A DNA stretch of 64,000 nucleotides from Caldanaerovirga acetigignens (GTDB lineage: Bacteria > Bacillota > Thermosediminibacteria > Thermosediminibacterales > Thermosediminibacteraceae). Made by a program: the position numbers and the translations under genes. The stretch covers positions 1 to 64,000 of the forward strand of contig NZ_FRCR01000002.1 in NCBI RefSeq assembly GCF_900142995.1, read 5' to 3'. Below the pieces are notes generated by a model that made no database searches, was not told the DNA's origin, and saw only the letters and a list, made by a program, of their open reading frames with translations. This document shows, piece by piece, positions 45,397-54,755 of this stretch; positions within the stretch are counted from its first letter, which is position 1, and each line of letters starts with the position of its first letter.

Positions 45397-48300
45397 TCAC
45401 TCTCTCTTTCCGAAGACGCCATACCAGCCGGGCCGGTATATATACTGCCCGCTGATTTCCCATTTTCTAAATTCCGCATTGTACCAGTAAAGGCCGGAGC
45501 TTGTCACGGCAGATGGGTATGATATACCGCTTTTTATTTCGATATAAAGCCTTGCGTTGAAGCTTGCCAGCTTTTGAACCTTTTTGCCTACCCTGGACGA
45601 CATTTCCACGAGAACCAGGTCGGAAAGCTGCATCATGTTTTTCTCTTTGAACTTCAATAGCTCATCCAGTTTTGCGCCCTCGGCTCTTGTCACATCTATG
45701 ACCAGCGCCGCATCGTCCTTTTCGGCGGAACTCAAGCCGCTGAAGGCAGGCACGTAAAGGGACGACGGCGATATGCCAAGGCTGATGTCGTCGAAAACAA
45801 AACTCAGGGACGAGATCTTCTGGATTACCCCATAGGGCAGTACAGCCGTATAGCGCTGGTAGTTTCCCTTTGGCGACTTTACTACGACCCTGTAGTCTTC
45901 TTTTTTGAGGTAGTCGAGGTCTTTTACAGTCAAAGTCGCATAAGTTCCTTTAGCATCTACGACTATGTCGGCGGGAAGTTCTATAAGTTTTTCTTTCGTC
46001 CCCTCTTTGGTTATAGCATAATCAGCGTAGGTATAATCAGAAAATCCCAGCTCGTTGGCAGCCCTCACCCTGAAGTAGTAGCGGGTGCCGGGCTCGAGTC
46101 CTGTTACAATGTAGGAAGTGCTCGCAGTCCTGTCTATATATTTGAAAGGCCCTTTCGACGACGTGGCGCCGTATATTTCGTAGTAGTTGGCATTTAAAGC
46201 CTCCGACCAGGTGAGCAGCACCGCCGTCTCGTCTACTCTCCTTGCCGTAAAGTCTTCCGGAGTATCCGGCTTCGTCCTCGGTGGTTTATAGTAAAAGCCG
46301 TCCTTCAAGGTGGCCTGCCCGCCGTCCGGATTTATAACGGTCACGTCTTTGTATCCAGCCGAATGGGGAGGCGTCTTTGCCTTTATAGTCCTTTCGTTGA
46401 GCACTTTTACTTCCTGGGCCGCCTTCCCGCCTATGAATACCCGGGCGTTTGGTGCAAAATTTTCACCAGTTATAGTGACCTCAGTCCCCCCTTCCACCGG
46501 ACCTTCTTGCGGCTCTACTTTTTCTATCTTCGGGTACGTCACGTAAGTAAAACCTTCTTCGAGCACGTCGAGTCCCGTGTCGGGATTTATTACTATTACG
46601 TCTTTAGGCCCTAAGTCTCCGGGGGGAAGAATTATGGTTATCTTATTTGACTCGACAGAAGTCACCTGGGCCTGGTTTTCTCCGATGTAGACTTTGACGT
46701 TGTTCTGGAAGTTTTCGCCGTATATCTCTACGGTTATACCGCCATAAGCTGGCCCGCGGTTGGGATTCACCTGGCTTATCCGAGGGTATTTTGCAGGCAC
46801 TTTATATTCGAAAGCATCTCGCATCGCTGCCGAAAGGCCGTTGCCGTTTAGAACCACCACGTCCTTTTTGCCCGGCGTATTGGAAGGAGTCCTTCCTGTT
46901 ATGGTATCAGGGCTTACTGCCACAACTCCGACCGCCTCTTCGCCGCCGAAGTATACCTTCACCGGGTTAACAAATCCTTTGCCTTTTATCGTAAATGGCG
47001 TCCCACCGGATATGGCGCCTTCAGTGGGATCAATTGATTCAAGGTGGATCTGTCCTGTGATATTAAGATATTCATATCCGCTTTTGAGAAGGGCAATTGC
47101 GCCGTCGGGATTCGCTACCCGCACATCTACTTTGCCCGGCGTCCCCGGCGGCACGGTTACGGTAACCTTAATGCCCGATACAAAACCTTCCACATCTGCG
47201 GTCCTGCCATGGTCGTCCTCTAACTTTTCAACTTTAGCTTCCGATGTCCCGAAAAACACCCTGAGCCCCGGGCGAAAATCCAGTCCCTCTATGGTCACCA
47301 GGTTTCCTCCGTAAGCAGGGCCTTTCGAAGGCGCTATCCCTGTTATCCTAGGCTTAGTCTCCGGCACGGTATACTCAAAATAGCCGCCGTAAGTCGCAAG
47401 CCCTCCGTCGGGATTTACCAGCACCACCCTTACCTGGTACTTGCCGTTTACCATTTCGTCGGCGCTTCCGACAGTGTATTCGGGGGTAATTGCCGTGGCA
47501 AGGGTGCCCGTATCGTCCACGGTCACCTGGCGGGACTCCACGCCGCCAAAGTACACCTTCGCTCCCTTTGAAAATTTTTGGCCTGTTATCTTAACTATAG
47601 TGCCGCCGTAAATAGTGCCGTATTTTGGGTCTATGTCGGATATCACAGGAATTGTAGCAGGAGGTACATATTCAAAACCGCCTTTTAATGTAAAACTCCC
47701 ACCGTCTTCGTTAACCACCGTCACGTCCTTTTTGCCGTAGCTTGCTGCCCTGGGAGTGACTATCCTTATCTCAGTAGGGCTTATCAGGTTTACGTCATCT
47801 TTCGGCACTTCAATGCCGTCTATTATAACGGTTATTCCTTCTCTAAAGTCTGTCCCTTTGATGGTCACCGGCGTCCCGCCTTCGGAACTGCCCTTTGCCG
47901 GTTCAACCGCTGTTATAGTGGGGCTGCTCCTCGGGACGGTGTAGAGAAAGCTTCCCGGTTTTATCGCAAAGGCGCCGTCGCTTGCGTTTATCACCAGCAC
48001 ATCGGCATATCCTTCTTTTCCCGCAGGGGTCTTAGCCGTAATAGTAGTGCTGTCGATAACCTTAACGCCTGTTGCAAAGGAGTCTCCAATGACCACCAGG
48101 GCATCTTTTTCAAACTCCACACCTTTTATGGTGATGTCGGTTCCACCCTGAACTGGCCCTCGGTTGGGAGTTATCGTATGGATAACCGGGGCTGTACTCG
48201 TAGTCTTGTATAGGAAGCCTCGTTTTAGCGCGAAGCTGCCTCCGTCGGAGTTTTCTACCTTGATATCCGCATAGCCGGTAGTCCCGTCGGGTGATGCAGG

Positions 48301-51300
48301 AATTCTGGCCTTTATGAGGCTTTCGCTCATTACTTTTACATTTTCCAATTCTACAGCCTGCCCCGAAGATTCCTTGACAAGGTACACCCTGGCTTCGCTC
48401 TCAAAATTTTTGCCCTTAATCTCCACGAACACTCCGCCCTGCACCGGCCCCCTCGACGGGGTCACGGTTTCGATCATGGGGCTGCTTATGTACCTAAAGC
48501 ATTCCCTCAGGACGTAAGTCCCTCCATCGGGGTTTACCACGGCCACGTCATGTAAGCCGGGGTAACCAGCAGGCGTAAGGGCGTTTATCTCTCCGGGGTT
48601 TTTCACCGTTACTCCTGAAGCTTCTTTACCTCCTATCAGCACTCTGGCGCCGCTCATGAAGTTTTCACCGGTAATCGTTATAGGCTCTCCTCCGGCAGCA
48701 CTGCCCTGCTCCGGGGATATGCTGTCAATCCGCGGCCTGCTCTGCTCTACATAGTATTGAAAGGCGCCTTTCAATGTCACGCTGCCATAGTCATTGTATA
48801 CAACGACGTCCTTGATTCCCGGCGTATTTGGAGGAACTATAAGCGTTATCTTCGTTGAATCCTCTACGTTTACGTTATAGGCCGCTTCTCCGCCTATGGT
48901 CACTTTCGTGCCCACTGTAAAGTTGGCCCCGGTGATGGTAGCAGGGATCATCCCGGATACGCTGGCGGAATTGGGGGTAATGGAGGTAATCACCATCACG
49001 TTGCTCTTGTACACAAATCCTCCCCACAAAATTGCTTCGCCGCCGTCAGGGTTTACGACCTTTACGTCCACCGCCCCTACTTGCGTCGACGAGGGAGTTA
49101 TGGCTATTATGAGTCCCGAATGCACTACATCCACCATAGAAGCCTTGTTTTTCCCGAAATACACTTCAATGGGTTTTCCCGCCAGTTGCGCTATAAAATC
49201 CTCGCCGTAGATCCTTACAATGCTGCCTCCGCCTATCGGACCTATTGGTTGTTCTTCCATCCCTGTTCTGGGATTGTATACCACTACTTTTTCGATGACC
49301 GGCTGGCTCTTGGGAAGTTCGTAGGTGAACCCTCCTTTTAAAACCGCCTGGCTTTCTATTTCGACTTCTTCTCCAGTTTGCTTGTCAACTTTGACCACTT
49401 TTACTATTACATCCTGCGCCCCCACACTTCCGCCGGGAGTTACGGCGGTCAGAGTGGAAAGGTCATCTTTTACCATCACTTCAGTTGCGGGATTCCCTCC
49501 AATCGTAAGCCTAGTCTCCCGGCTATAAGTCCTGCCGTCCTCTCCCAAAATGTCGGCGGTCTTTACAAAATTTGCACCTTTTACCGTAACAGCAGTACCT
49601 CCCTGCACCGAGCCCTTATTGGGGGTAATGCTGGTGACAGAAAGCGCTTTTTCCGGTATCTTGTAAGTAAACGGCTTTGGAGAAATAGCTTCTTTTCCGT
49701 CAGGGTTTACCACTTTTACCGGCTTTTCGCCTGCAGTGCCCGGCGGAGTTATAGCCTTCAGGACACTTTTATACTCGCCGTTTATCAGTTCCACCTTTAT
49801 CTCCGCAACCGTCGCCTCACTTTTATCTATATATAGCCTCGCTCCGCTCCTTATGTCGACACCGACGACTTTTATCTCGGTGCCGCCTGCCGTCGAACCC
49901 GACGTGGGTTCGATGCTCTCAATTATGGGGTTGCTCGGCGGAAGAACATAAGTGAATCCTGATTTTTTTACAAAGCTGCCGTAGTCACTCAAATTTATCA
50001 CTGTTACATCTTTAGGGCCTTCCGAATTCCTAGGGGTCTTCACTTTTATGGAGGTAGAAGCAGCTTCCTGCACCTCAGCCTCGGCGCCGCCCAAAAACAC
50101 CCTGATATTCTGAGCAAAGCCAGTGCCGCTTATCACTATGATATCTCCGCCTTCGGTGGACCCCCTATCCGGGGTTACGCCGGTTATGGTCGGAGCTACC
50201 ACATATTGAAATTCTCCAGTCGCCGTCGAGCCATCAGGATTTTTTACTACGACTTGTTTTATCCCGACCTCGTTGGGAGGCGCCGTTGCCTCTATCACGT
50301 GCCTGTCGGGACTTTCTTTAATGACTTTCACATTGGTCGCGGCTTTTCCTCCTATGGTCACCTGCACCGCATTGGAAAAGTCCTTGCCGATGATGCGTAT
50401 CGGCGTGCCGCCAGCCGTGCTGCCCGTATTTTTTTCCTCCCCTATCAGGGTCTTGAGGTCTATATTCATTATGACCTGGATTTCCGGGCAGCTCTGTAAA
50501 AACGTAAAGCTTCCTCTCAGCACGGCTTCGCCTTGGTCCGGATTCACAACCTTTATGTCCACCACACCTTGCGCCGAAGCTTCGGGTATTGTAGCCTTAA
50601 TCCAGGTCCCATCCGGAGATACAATTACATCTTTAGCTTCCAAGCTGCCAAAGTAGACCTTCGCGCCCGACATAAAGCCAGTTCCAGAAATCGTTATATT
50701 GCCTTGACTTACCGTGGTTGCAGAATTAACGTCAATACCGATTATCCTAGGCTCGCTCCTCGTATAAGTGAAATTAGCCGTATCGCTCCCGCCGTCTTTG
50801 TTGACTACCTTCAGCGTGGTAAGCCCCGCCGTCGAACTAGGCGGAGTCTTCACCGACATTATATCTTCACTAGCCCCTTTTTGAAGCCACAATACGGTGG
50901 CCAGGTTATTCCCTATATACACCTTGACATCGTTAGGATAGCCGTCAGCCCCGAAGTCAGTCCCTTTTATGTAAATGGTCTCCCCTCCGAGGACGCTGCC
51001 TTCAGCAGGGCCGGTAAAATCGAGGGTCTTCGATACTGCGTTTATGCGAGGTGTGCTCTGGGTATAGGTAAAGCCGTTTTCAAGAACGGCACTTCCCCCA
51101 TCGGGATTTATTACCGACACCGAGACAGGGCCTGGCACAGTAGTCGAAGGTACCGTAACCGTAATCACGCTGTCGCTTCGGACCTCGATATCCTTGGCCT
51201 GAACCCCTGCAAACTTCACTTGGGCCCCGGCCATAAAGCCGGAGCCGTTGATGGTCACTTTGTATCCCCCGAGGACGCTCCCCATGTAAGGACTCACGCC

Positions 51301-52272
51301 GGGAGGGGAATCTGTAAGTAAGTTTATTTTTGGATTTGAGATGAAGGTAAAGCCGTTTTGCTTAATGGCGCTCACTCCGTCCACCGTCACCACTACGTAC
51401 TGGGGCCCGGTTATGGAAATAGTAGCGGGGGTCTTCGCCACGATGGTCTTGTCGTCTATTACCTGGACATCAGTAGCAGGCTGGCCGCCTATCGTAACTG
51501 TCGTTATAGGGATGGAGGTATTTGGGTAATATCCCGGGACGAAATTGGTACCCTTTATGGTAATTGTTGTAGCGGTATTTACGGGGCCCTTGACGGGGTC
51601 TATGCTGCTGATGGTTGGAGTGCTCTTCTGATAGAAAAACTTTTGGCTGTCATCCGAAGGGAAATACACGTCGCTCCCGCCGTCGGGGTTTTCGACTTTT
51701 ATTTCCTTGTATCCCGAAAATGTTGGAGGAATGACAGCCTTTATTATACTAGGGCTCACATAAGTTACTTTTGTAGAAAGTGTCCCACCTATGAGGACAT
51801 TTAGCTTGTGGCTTGAATCTATGTCCTTCATGAAGCCGCTGCCGGTGATGGTGATTTCAGTCCCTGCAGTACCTACGAGCGGCTCGACTTTTTCTATTTT
51901 GGGAGAACTTTTTATGTACTGGAATGCATTTGTCTTGATGGCCTCCTCCCCACTAGAATTCCGCACGGTGATGCTCACCGTACCTGCCTCGGGGTAAGGC
52001 GGCGCTATAGCCACTATTGTGCTGCCATCGGAGCTTACCACCTGGGCCTTCACACCGCCGAACAGCACCTCAACCTGGCCGACCGGCGCAAAGTTTTGGC
52101 CCGATATTGTAACTTCGTATCCACCGGCTGTAGGCCCCTGGGAAGGGTTAATTACGTTTATGACCGGGACTGCAGCAAAGGCGAGCGTTAGCGGAAAAAA
52201 CTGCAGGGCAGCCAGGACAGCAGCAGATATTAAGGCCAATATACTTAATGCTTCCCTTCTCCTCGAAAGCAT
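45397..52272 (-). CDS. Giant secreted protein with 21 IPT/TIG repeats and an FN3 domain
   Basis: A 2291-residue exported protein. A signal segment ends near residue 30 (LTLAFAAVP). I count 21 IPT/TIG immunoglobulin-like repeats (about 35-2000), each opening with a variant of ITPxxGPxxGGTxVTIxGxxF and containing a VxxPDGGxA turn. One fibronectin type III domain (about 2003-2090) follows, then a C-terminal domain of about 200 residues of unknown fold. It has no SLH domain, but two SLH proteins follow within 10 bp each. Start ATG 52272 lies 10 nt after GGAGTG. It is likely a long fibre or adhesin of the cell surface. Confidence 0.9.
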   Translation of the reverse strand: MLSRRREALSILALISAAVLAALQFFPLTLAFAAVPVINVINPSQGPTAGGYEVTISGQNFAPVGQVEVLFGGVKAQVVSSDGSTIVAIAPPYPEAGTVSITVRNSSGEEAIKTNAFQYIKSSPKIEKVEPLVGTAGTEITITGSGFMKDIDSSHKLNVLIGGTLSTKVTYVSPSIIKAVIPPTFSGYKEIKVENPDGGSDVYFPSDDSQKFFYQKSTPTISSIDPVKGPVNTATTITIKGTNFVPGYYPNTSIPITTVTIGGQPATDVQVIDDKTIVAKTPATISITGPQYVVVTVDGVSAIKQNGFTFISNPKINLLTDSPPGVSPYMGSVLGGYKVTINGSGFMAGAQVKFAGVQAKDIEVRSDSVITVTVPSTTVPGPVSVSVINPDGGSAVLENGFTYTQSTPRINAVSKTLDFTGPAEGSVLGGETIYIKGTDFGADGYPNDVKVYIGNNLATVLWLQKGASEDIMSVKTPPSSTAGLTTLKVVNKDGGSDTANFTYTRSEPRIIGIDVNSATTVSQGNITISGTGFMSGAKVYFGSLEAKDVIVSPDGTWIKATIPEASAQGVVDIKVVNPDQGEAVLRGSFTFLQSCPEIQVIMNIDLKTLIGEEKNTGSTAGGTPIRIIGKDFSNAVQVTIGGKAATNVKVIKESPDRHVIEATAPPNEVGIKQVVVKNPDGSTATGEFQYVVAPTITGVTPDRGSTEGGDIIVISGTGFAQNIRVFLGGAEAEVQEAASTSIKVKTPRNSEGPKDVTVINLSDYGSFVKKSGFTYVLPPSNPIIESIEPTSGSTAGGTEIKVVGVDIRSGARLYIDKSEATVAEIKVELINGEYKSVLKAITPPGTAGEKPVKVVNPDGKEAISPKPFTYKIPEKALSVTSITPNKGSVQGGTAVTVKGANFVKTADILGEDGRTYSRETRLTIGGNPATEVMVKDDLSTLTAVTPGGSVGAQDVIVKVVKVDKQTGEEVEIESQAVLKGGFTYELPKSQPVIEKVVVYNPRTGMEEQPIGPIGGGSIVRIYGEDFIAQLAGKPIEVYFGKNKASMVDVVHSGLIIAITPSSTQVGAVDVKVVNPDGGEAILWGGFVYKSNVMVITSITPNSASVSGMIPATITGANFTVGTKVTIGGEAAYNVNVEDSTKITLIVPPNTPGIKDVVVYNDYGSVTLKGAFQYYVEQSRPRIDSISPEQGSAAGGEPITITGENFMSGARVLIGGKEASGVTVKNPGEINALTPAGYPGLHDVAVVNPDGGTYVLRECFRYISSPMIETVTPSRGPVQGGVFVEIKGKNFESEARVYLVKESSGQAVELENVKVMSESLIKARIPASPDGTTGYADIKVENSDGGSFALKRGFLYKTTSTAPVIHTITPNRGPVQGGTDITIKGVEFEKDALVVIGDSFATGVKVIDSTTITAKTPAGKEGYADVLVINASDGAFAIKPGSFLYTVPRSSPTITAVEPAKGSSEGGTPVTIKGTDFREGITVIIDGIEVPKDDVNLISPTEIRIVTPRAASYGKKDVTVVNEDGGSFTLKGGFEYVPPATIPVISDIDPKYGTIYGGTIVKITGQKFSKGAKVYFGGVESRQVTVDDTGTLATAITPEYTVGSADEMVNGKYQVRVVLVNPDGGLATYGGYFEYTVPETKPRITGIAPSKGPAYGGNLVTIEGLDFRPGLRVFFGTSEAKVEKLEDDHGRTADVEGFVSGIKVTVTVPPGTPGKVDVRVANPDGAIALLKSGYEYLNITGQIHLESIDPTEGAISGGTPFTIKGKGFVNPVKVYFGGEEAVGVVAVSPDTITGRTPSNTPGKKDVVVLNGNGLSAAMRDAFEYKVPAKYPRISQVNPNRGPAYGGITVEIYGENFQNNVKVYIGENQAQVTSVESNKITIILPPGDLGPKDVIVINPDTGLDVLEEGFTYVTYPKIEKVEPQEGPVEGGTEVTITGENFAPNARVFIGGKAAQEVKVLNERTIKAKTPPHSAGYKDVTVINPDGGQATLKDGFYYKPPRTKPDTPEDFTARRVDETAVLLTWSEALNANYYEIYGATSSKGPFKYIDRTASTSYIVTGLEPGTRYYFRVRAANELGFSDYTYADYAITKEGTKEKLIELPADIVVDAKGTYATLTVKDLDYLKKEDYRVVVKSPKGNYQRYTAVLPYGVIQKISSLSFVFDDISLGISPSSLYVPAFSGLSSAEKDDAALVIDVTRAEGAKLDELLKFKEKNMMQLSDLVLVEMSSRVGKKVQKLASFNARLYIEIKSGISYPSAVTSSGLYWYNAEFRKWEISGQYIYRPGWYGVFGKRE

Positions 52273-52402
52273 ATCATTCAATCACTCCGATTAAAAAACT
52301 TAGATTGTATAATTCGACAAAGTGCCAATTAAATCCTCTTTTTCCAACATAACTTACCGACACGTACTATAGTCCCTTCGTCTTATAAAAAAATGAGACT
52401 TT

Positions 52403-52515
52403 TTATCCACGTTATCCACAAAGTTATCCACAATTGTTGATAAATCAGAGGCCTTGTTACCATCGAAAAATTTAAATCCGAGGTATTTATCCCCATTGGG
52501 GATAACTTATCCACA
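52403..52515. other. DnaA-box cluster
   Basis: Seven DnaA-box-like 9-mers lie within 113 bp. Plus-strand boxes are TTATCCACG (52403), TTATCCACA (52412, 52424, 52507) and TTATCCCCA (52487). Minus-strand boxes are TTATCAACA (52443-52435) and TTATCCCCA (52505-52497). The pair at 52487-52505 forms a near-perfect palindrome. Three boxes match the consensus exactly. There is no dnaA, dnaN or gidA nearby, so it is not evidently oriC. A DnaA-titration or replication-control site is more likely (inference). Confidence 0.75.
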
Positions 52516-52534
52516 AAAACCACACGTACGAACT

Positions 52535-53716
52535 TCAGAAAATCTCTATAGTCTTCGCTTTTGAATCCCACATCACATTAAAACCCAGTTCCCTGAATAA
52601 ATTTGCAGGGACCAGGAGTACTTTGCCTCTTAACAAGGGCTTTGCCCCCATATTGACCATCTCCCCATGGGACTTTACCGCATACGGGGAATTTAATCTT
52701 ATCAATACCTTTTCTCTTTCCCGACTCAACACGAGGACATGTCTTTCAGAATCCCATTTTAACTCAAGCCCAAGCGCTTCCCCTGCTGTCCTTACCGGCA
52801 CCAATGCCCTGCCATTTACCAGCATAGGAGGAGCAGTCAGGCTTGCAATCCTATCCTTCACCTGAGCAGTTTTTGAGCCAATCTTAAAAATTACTCCGGG
52901 CGAATTATACTCCCACGCGTTTAGAAGCTTTCTAAATTTTTCTACATCCGTCCCCGGCAATACCACGTTGCGGCACAGCCTATATCGGTGTGAATCCTTA
53001 TTAATGATCCCTCTCTCAGTAGTAAACCCAAATTTATAAAATTCTTCTGCTACCTTCAAGACCTTTTCATTGTATTTGCCGTAAGGATAGGAAATTGCGC
53101 TTGGTTCCGTAAGACCTTTAGTTTCAAAAATTTCCTTCATCTTTTCAAAATCCTTTTTGAGTTCCTCCTCATGCATAACTGTAGCGATGGGCCTACCCTC
53201 CAAATAGTAATGGGCATTGAAGGTGTGGGAGCCGAACTCAATAAGGCCGCTTTCTGCCATTTCAGTTATTTGAATATCGGAAAGGTGCGGAATGCTCCCT
53301 GAGCTTTTCTCAAGCATGTCCCTGCCTATCAAAAAAATCACTGCCTTAAATCCGTATTTCTTTAGGACAGGAAAGGCAAGCGAATAATTGGACTCATAGC
53401 CGTCGTCAAAAGCTATCATCACCGCCTTGCGGGGAATGTTGCCGCTGCCAGACAAAAAATCTTCCAATTCTTTTAAAGACACGGTGTAATACCCGTTTTC
53501 ATAAAGGAATTTCATCTGAGCCTCAAATTCGGAAAGCGAAATGACTGCCGGATTTTTGTGCGTAGGGATGCCGTCCGGCACTATGTGATGGTAAAGCAAT
53601 GGGACAATGAATTGGGCTTTGTCGAGTTCTTCTGAATAGGCCTTAGATGAGGTGGCAAAATTAATTGTAATGAGCAATAATATGGCGACAGCAAGATATT
53701 TTCTACATTTCACCAC
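52535..53716 (-). CDS. Secreted polysaccharide deacetylase with stalk domain
   Basis: A 393-residue exported protein. The signal peptide ends near residue 27. The NodB domain (about 35-270) shows PLLYHHIVPDG, the metal-site MIAFDDGYESNYS, FGSHTFNAHYYL and SYPYGKYNEKV. The C-terminal 115 residues are a copper-amine-oxidase N-terminal-like (stalk) domain with ALVPVRTAGEALGLELKWDS. It would de-N-acetylate peptidoglycan or a surface glycan outside the cell. Start GTG 53716 follows GGAGG at 11 nt. Confidence 0.9.
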   Translation of the reverse strand: MVKCRKYLAVAILLLITINFATSSKAYSEELDKAQFIVPLLYHHIVPDGIPTHKNPAVISLSEFEAQMKFLYENGYYTVSLKELEDFLSGSGNIPRKAVMIAFDDGYESNYSLAFPVLKKYGFKAVIFLIGRDMLEKSSGSIPHLSDIQITEMAESGLIEFGSHTFNAHYYLEGRPIATVMHEEELKKDFEKMKEIFETKGLTEPSAISYPYGKYNEKVLKVAEEFYKFGFTTERGIINKDSHRYRLCRNVVLPGTDVEKFRKLLNAWEYNSPGVIFKIGSKTAQVKDRIASLTAPPMLVNGRALVPVRTAGEALGLELKWDSERHVLVLSREREKVLIRLNSPYAVKSHGEMVNMGAKPLLRGKVLLVPANLFRELGFNVMWDSKAKTIEIF

Positions 53717-53861
53717 TTTTGAAGTAACCTCCTCTATTTTTCTACATTTTTGCCTTTTACCAAGAAAAAACTTTTTTAAACTTTATCTGTTCCTTCTTAT
53801 ATACTTCTACCATATTTGCCTTTACTAAATATTTTCTCAGAAAATCCATTGTTTTTCAAAT

Positions 53862-53888
53862 AAAAATCCCCAACCGAAATGTTGGGGA
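53862..53888 (-). terminator. Terminator of the FAH-family gene
   Basis: On the minus strand CCCCAAC pairs with GTTGGGG around a 6-nt loop and is followed by ATTTTTA. It lies about 45 bp beyond the stop. Confidence 0.82.
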
Positions 53889-53931
53889 ATAGAATCGTTA
53901 TGTATTTTTATATTTCTTCGCCCGACTTTAA

Positions 53932-54687
53932 CTAAAGAGCGTAGTTCCTGAGCCTGCCTATATTTTCAATTTCGACCTCTACGACATCCCCGGGTTTTAA
54001 AACTCCTTTGCCTGGCGGAGTGCCTGTGCTTATCACATCTCCAGGATTGAGCGTCATTATCTTAGAAATGTAGGAAATTAGCAGGGGCACATTGAATATC
54101 ATGTCTGAAGTATTGCTGTCCTGCACTAGGTTTCCATTATGGTACATTCTTATGGCGAGATTTGCGCCATCAATTCCGGCAACTATGCAAGGCCCTAAAG
54201 GCATGAAGGTGTCAAAGCACTTGGCCTTGGTCCAGGGTTTCCCTTTTTCCATAAAGTCCTTAACCGTTATATCATTTCCGCAGGTATATCCAAGAATGTA
54301 TTCTGTCGCCTCTTCGGGCGATATGTCTTTAGCCTTCTTTTTTATCACCACGGCCAGCTCTGCCTCAAAGTTCACCTCATTAACCCCTTTTGGTATTATG
54401 ATTTCCTGCTCGGGCCCTATGACCGAAGTAGACGGTTTTAAAAATATGACCGGTTCCTGTGGCAACAATTCTCCTTTTTTGGCGACAACCTCCTTATAGT
54501 TAGTGCCAACACCCACCACTTTTGTGGGCTCACAAGGGGCAAGAAGTCTAACATCCTTTAGCGCGTACTCTTTTTCCCCTTTTTCCCAGTTTTCGAATAA
54601 ATTCCCTTTGACCTCGACAATCCTGTCATCCTCCATTATTCCATAAGCCGCACCAGCTCCAGCGTCAAAACGAACGAATTTAATCAT
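53932..54687 (-). CDS. Fumarylacetoacetate hydrolase-family protein
   Basis: About 251 residues, with the FAH catalytic fold. Metal ligands are expected in EAELAVVIKK and GYTCGNDITVKD. VVGVGTNYKEVV and GDVISTGTPPGKGVLKPGD are family marks. Members cleave C-C bonds in keto-acids or decarboxylate oxaloacetate. It follows the uronate operon in the same direction but after a terminator, so it may be read through or separate. A role on a keto-deoxy sugar acid is possible, not shown. Start ATG 54687 follows GAGGAGGG. Confidence 0.88.
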   Translation of the reverse strand: MIKFVRFDAGAGAAYGIMEDDRIVEVKGNLFENWEKGEKEYALKDVRLLAPCEPTKVVGVGTNYKEVVAKKGELLPQEPVIFLKPSTSVIGPEQEIIIPKGVNEVNFEAELAVVIKKKAKDISPEEATEYILGYTCGNDITVKDFMEKGKPWTKAKCFDTFMPLGPCIVAGIDGANLAIRMYHNGNLVQDSNTSDMIFNVPLLISYISKIMTLNPGDVISTGTPPGKGVLKPGDVVEVEIENIGRLRNYAL

Positions 54688-54713
54688 TTCCACCCTCCTC
54701 GTAATGCTTAATT

Positions 54714-54739
54714 AAAAAAACTGCCTGCAAAAGCAGGCA
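54714..54739 (-). terminator. Terminator after kdgK
   Basis: On the minus strand TGCCTGC pairs perfectly with GCAGGCA across a 4-nt loop, followed after a short GT by TTTTTTT (54720-54714). It separates the uronate operon from the FAH gene. Confidence 0.85.
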
Positions 54740-54755
54740 ATATAAGTCAAAAATA

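Noticed and set aside
46310-52294. Many medium-length plus-strand frames opposite the TIG-repeat gene
   Set aside because: They recur with the TIG repeat period and are reverse-strand shadows of the repeats, with no ribosome sites.
52403-52515. The DnaA-box cluster as the chromosomal origin
   Set aside because: No dnaA, dnaN, rpmH or gid genes are nearby and no AT-rich unwinding region with DnaA-trio repeats is evident; a titration or control site fits better.
52383-52571. A 62-residue open frame on the minus strand
   Set aside because: It is an artefact of the DnaA-box repeats (its LWITLWITWI is translated TTATCCAC repeats) and overlaps the deacetylase gene end.
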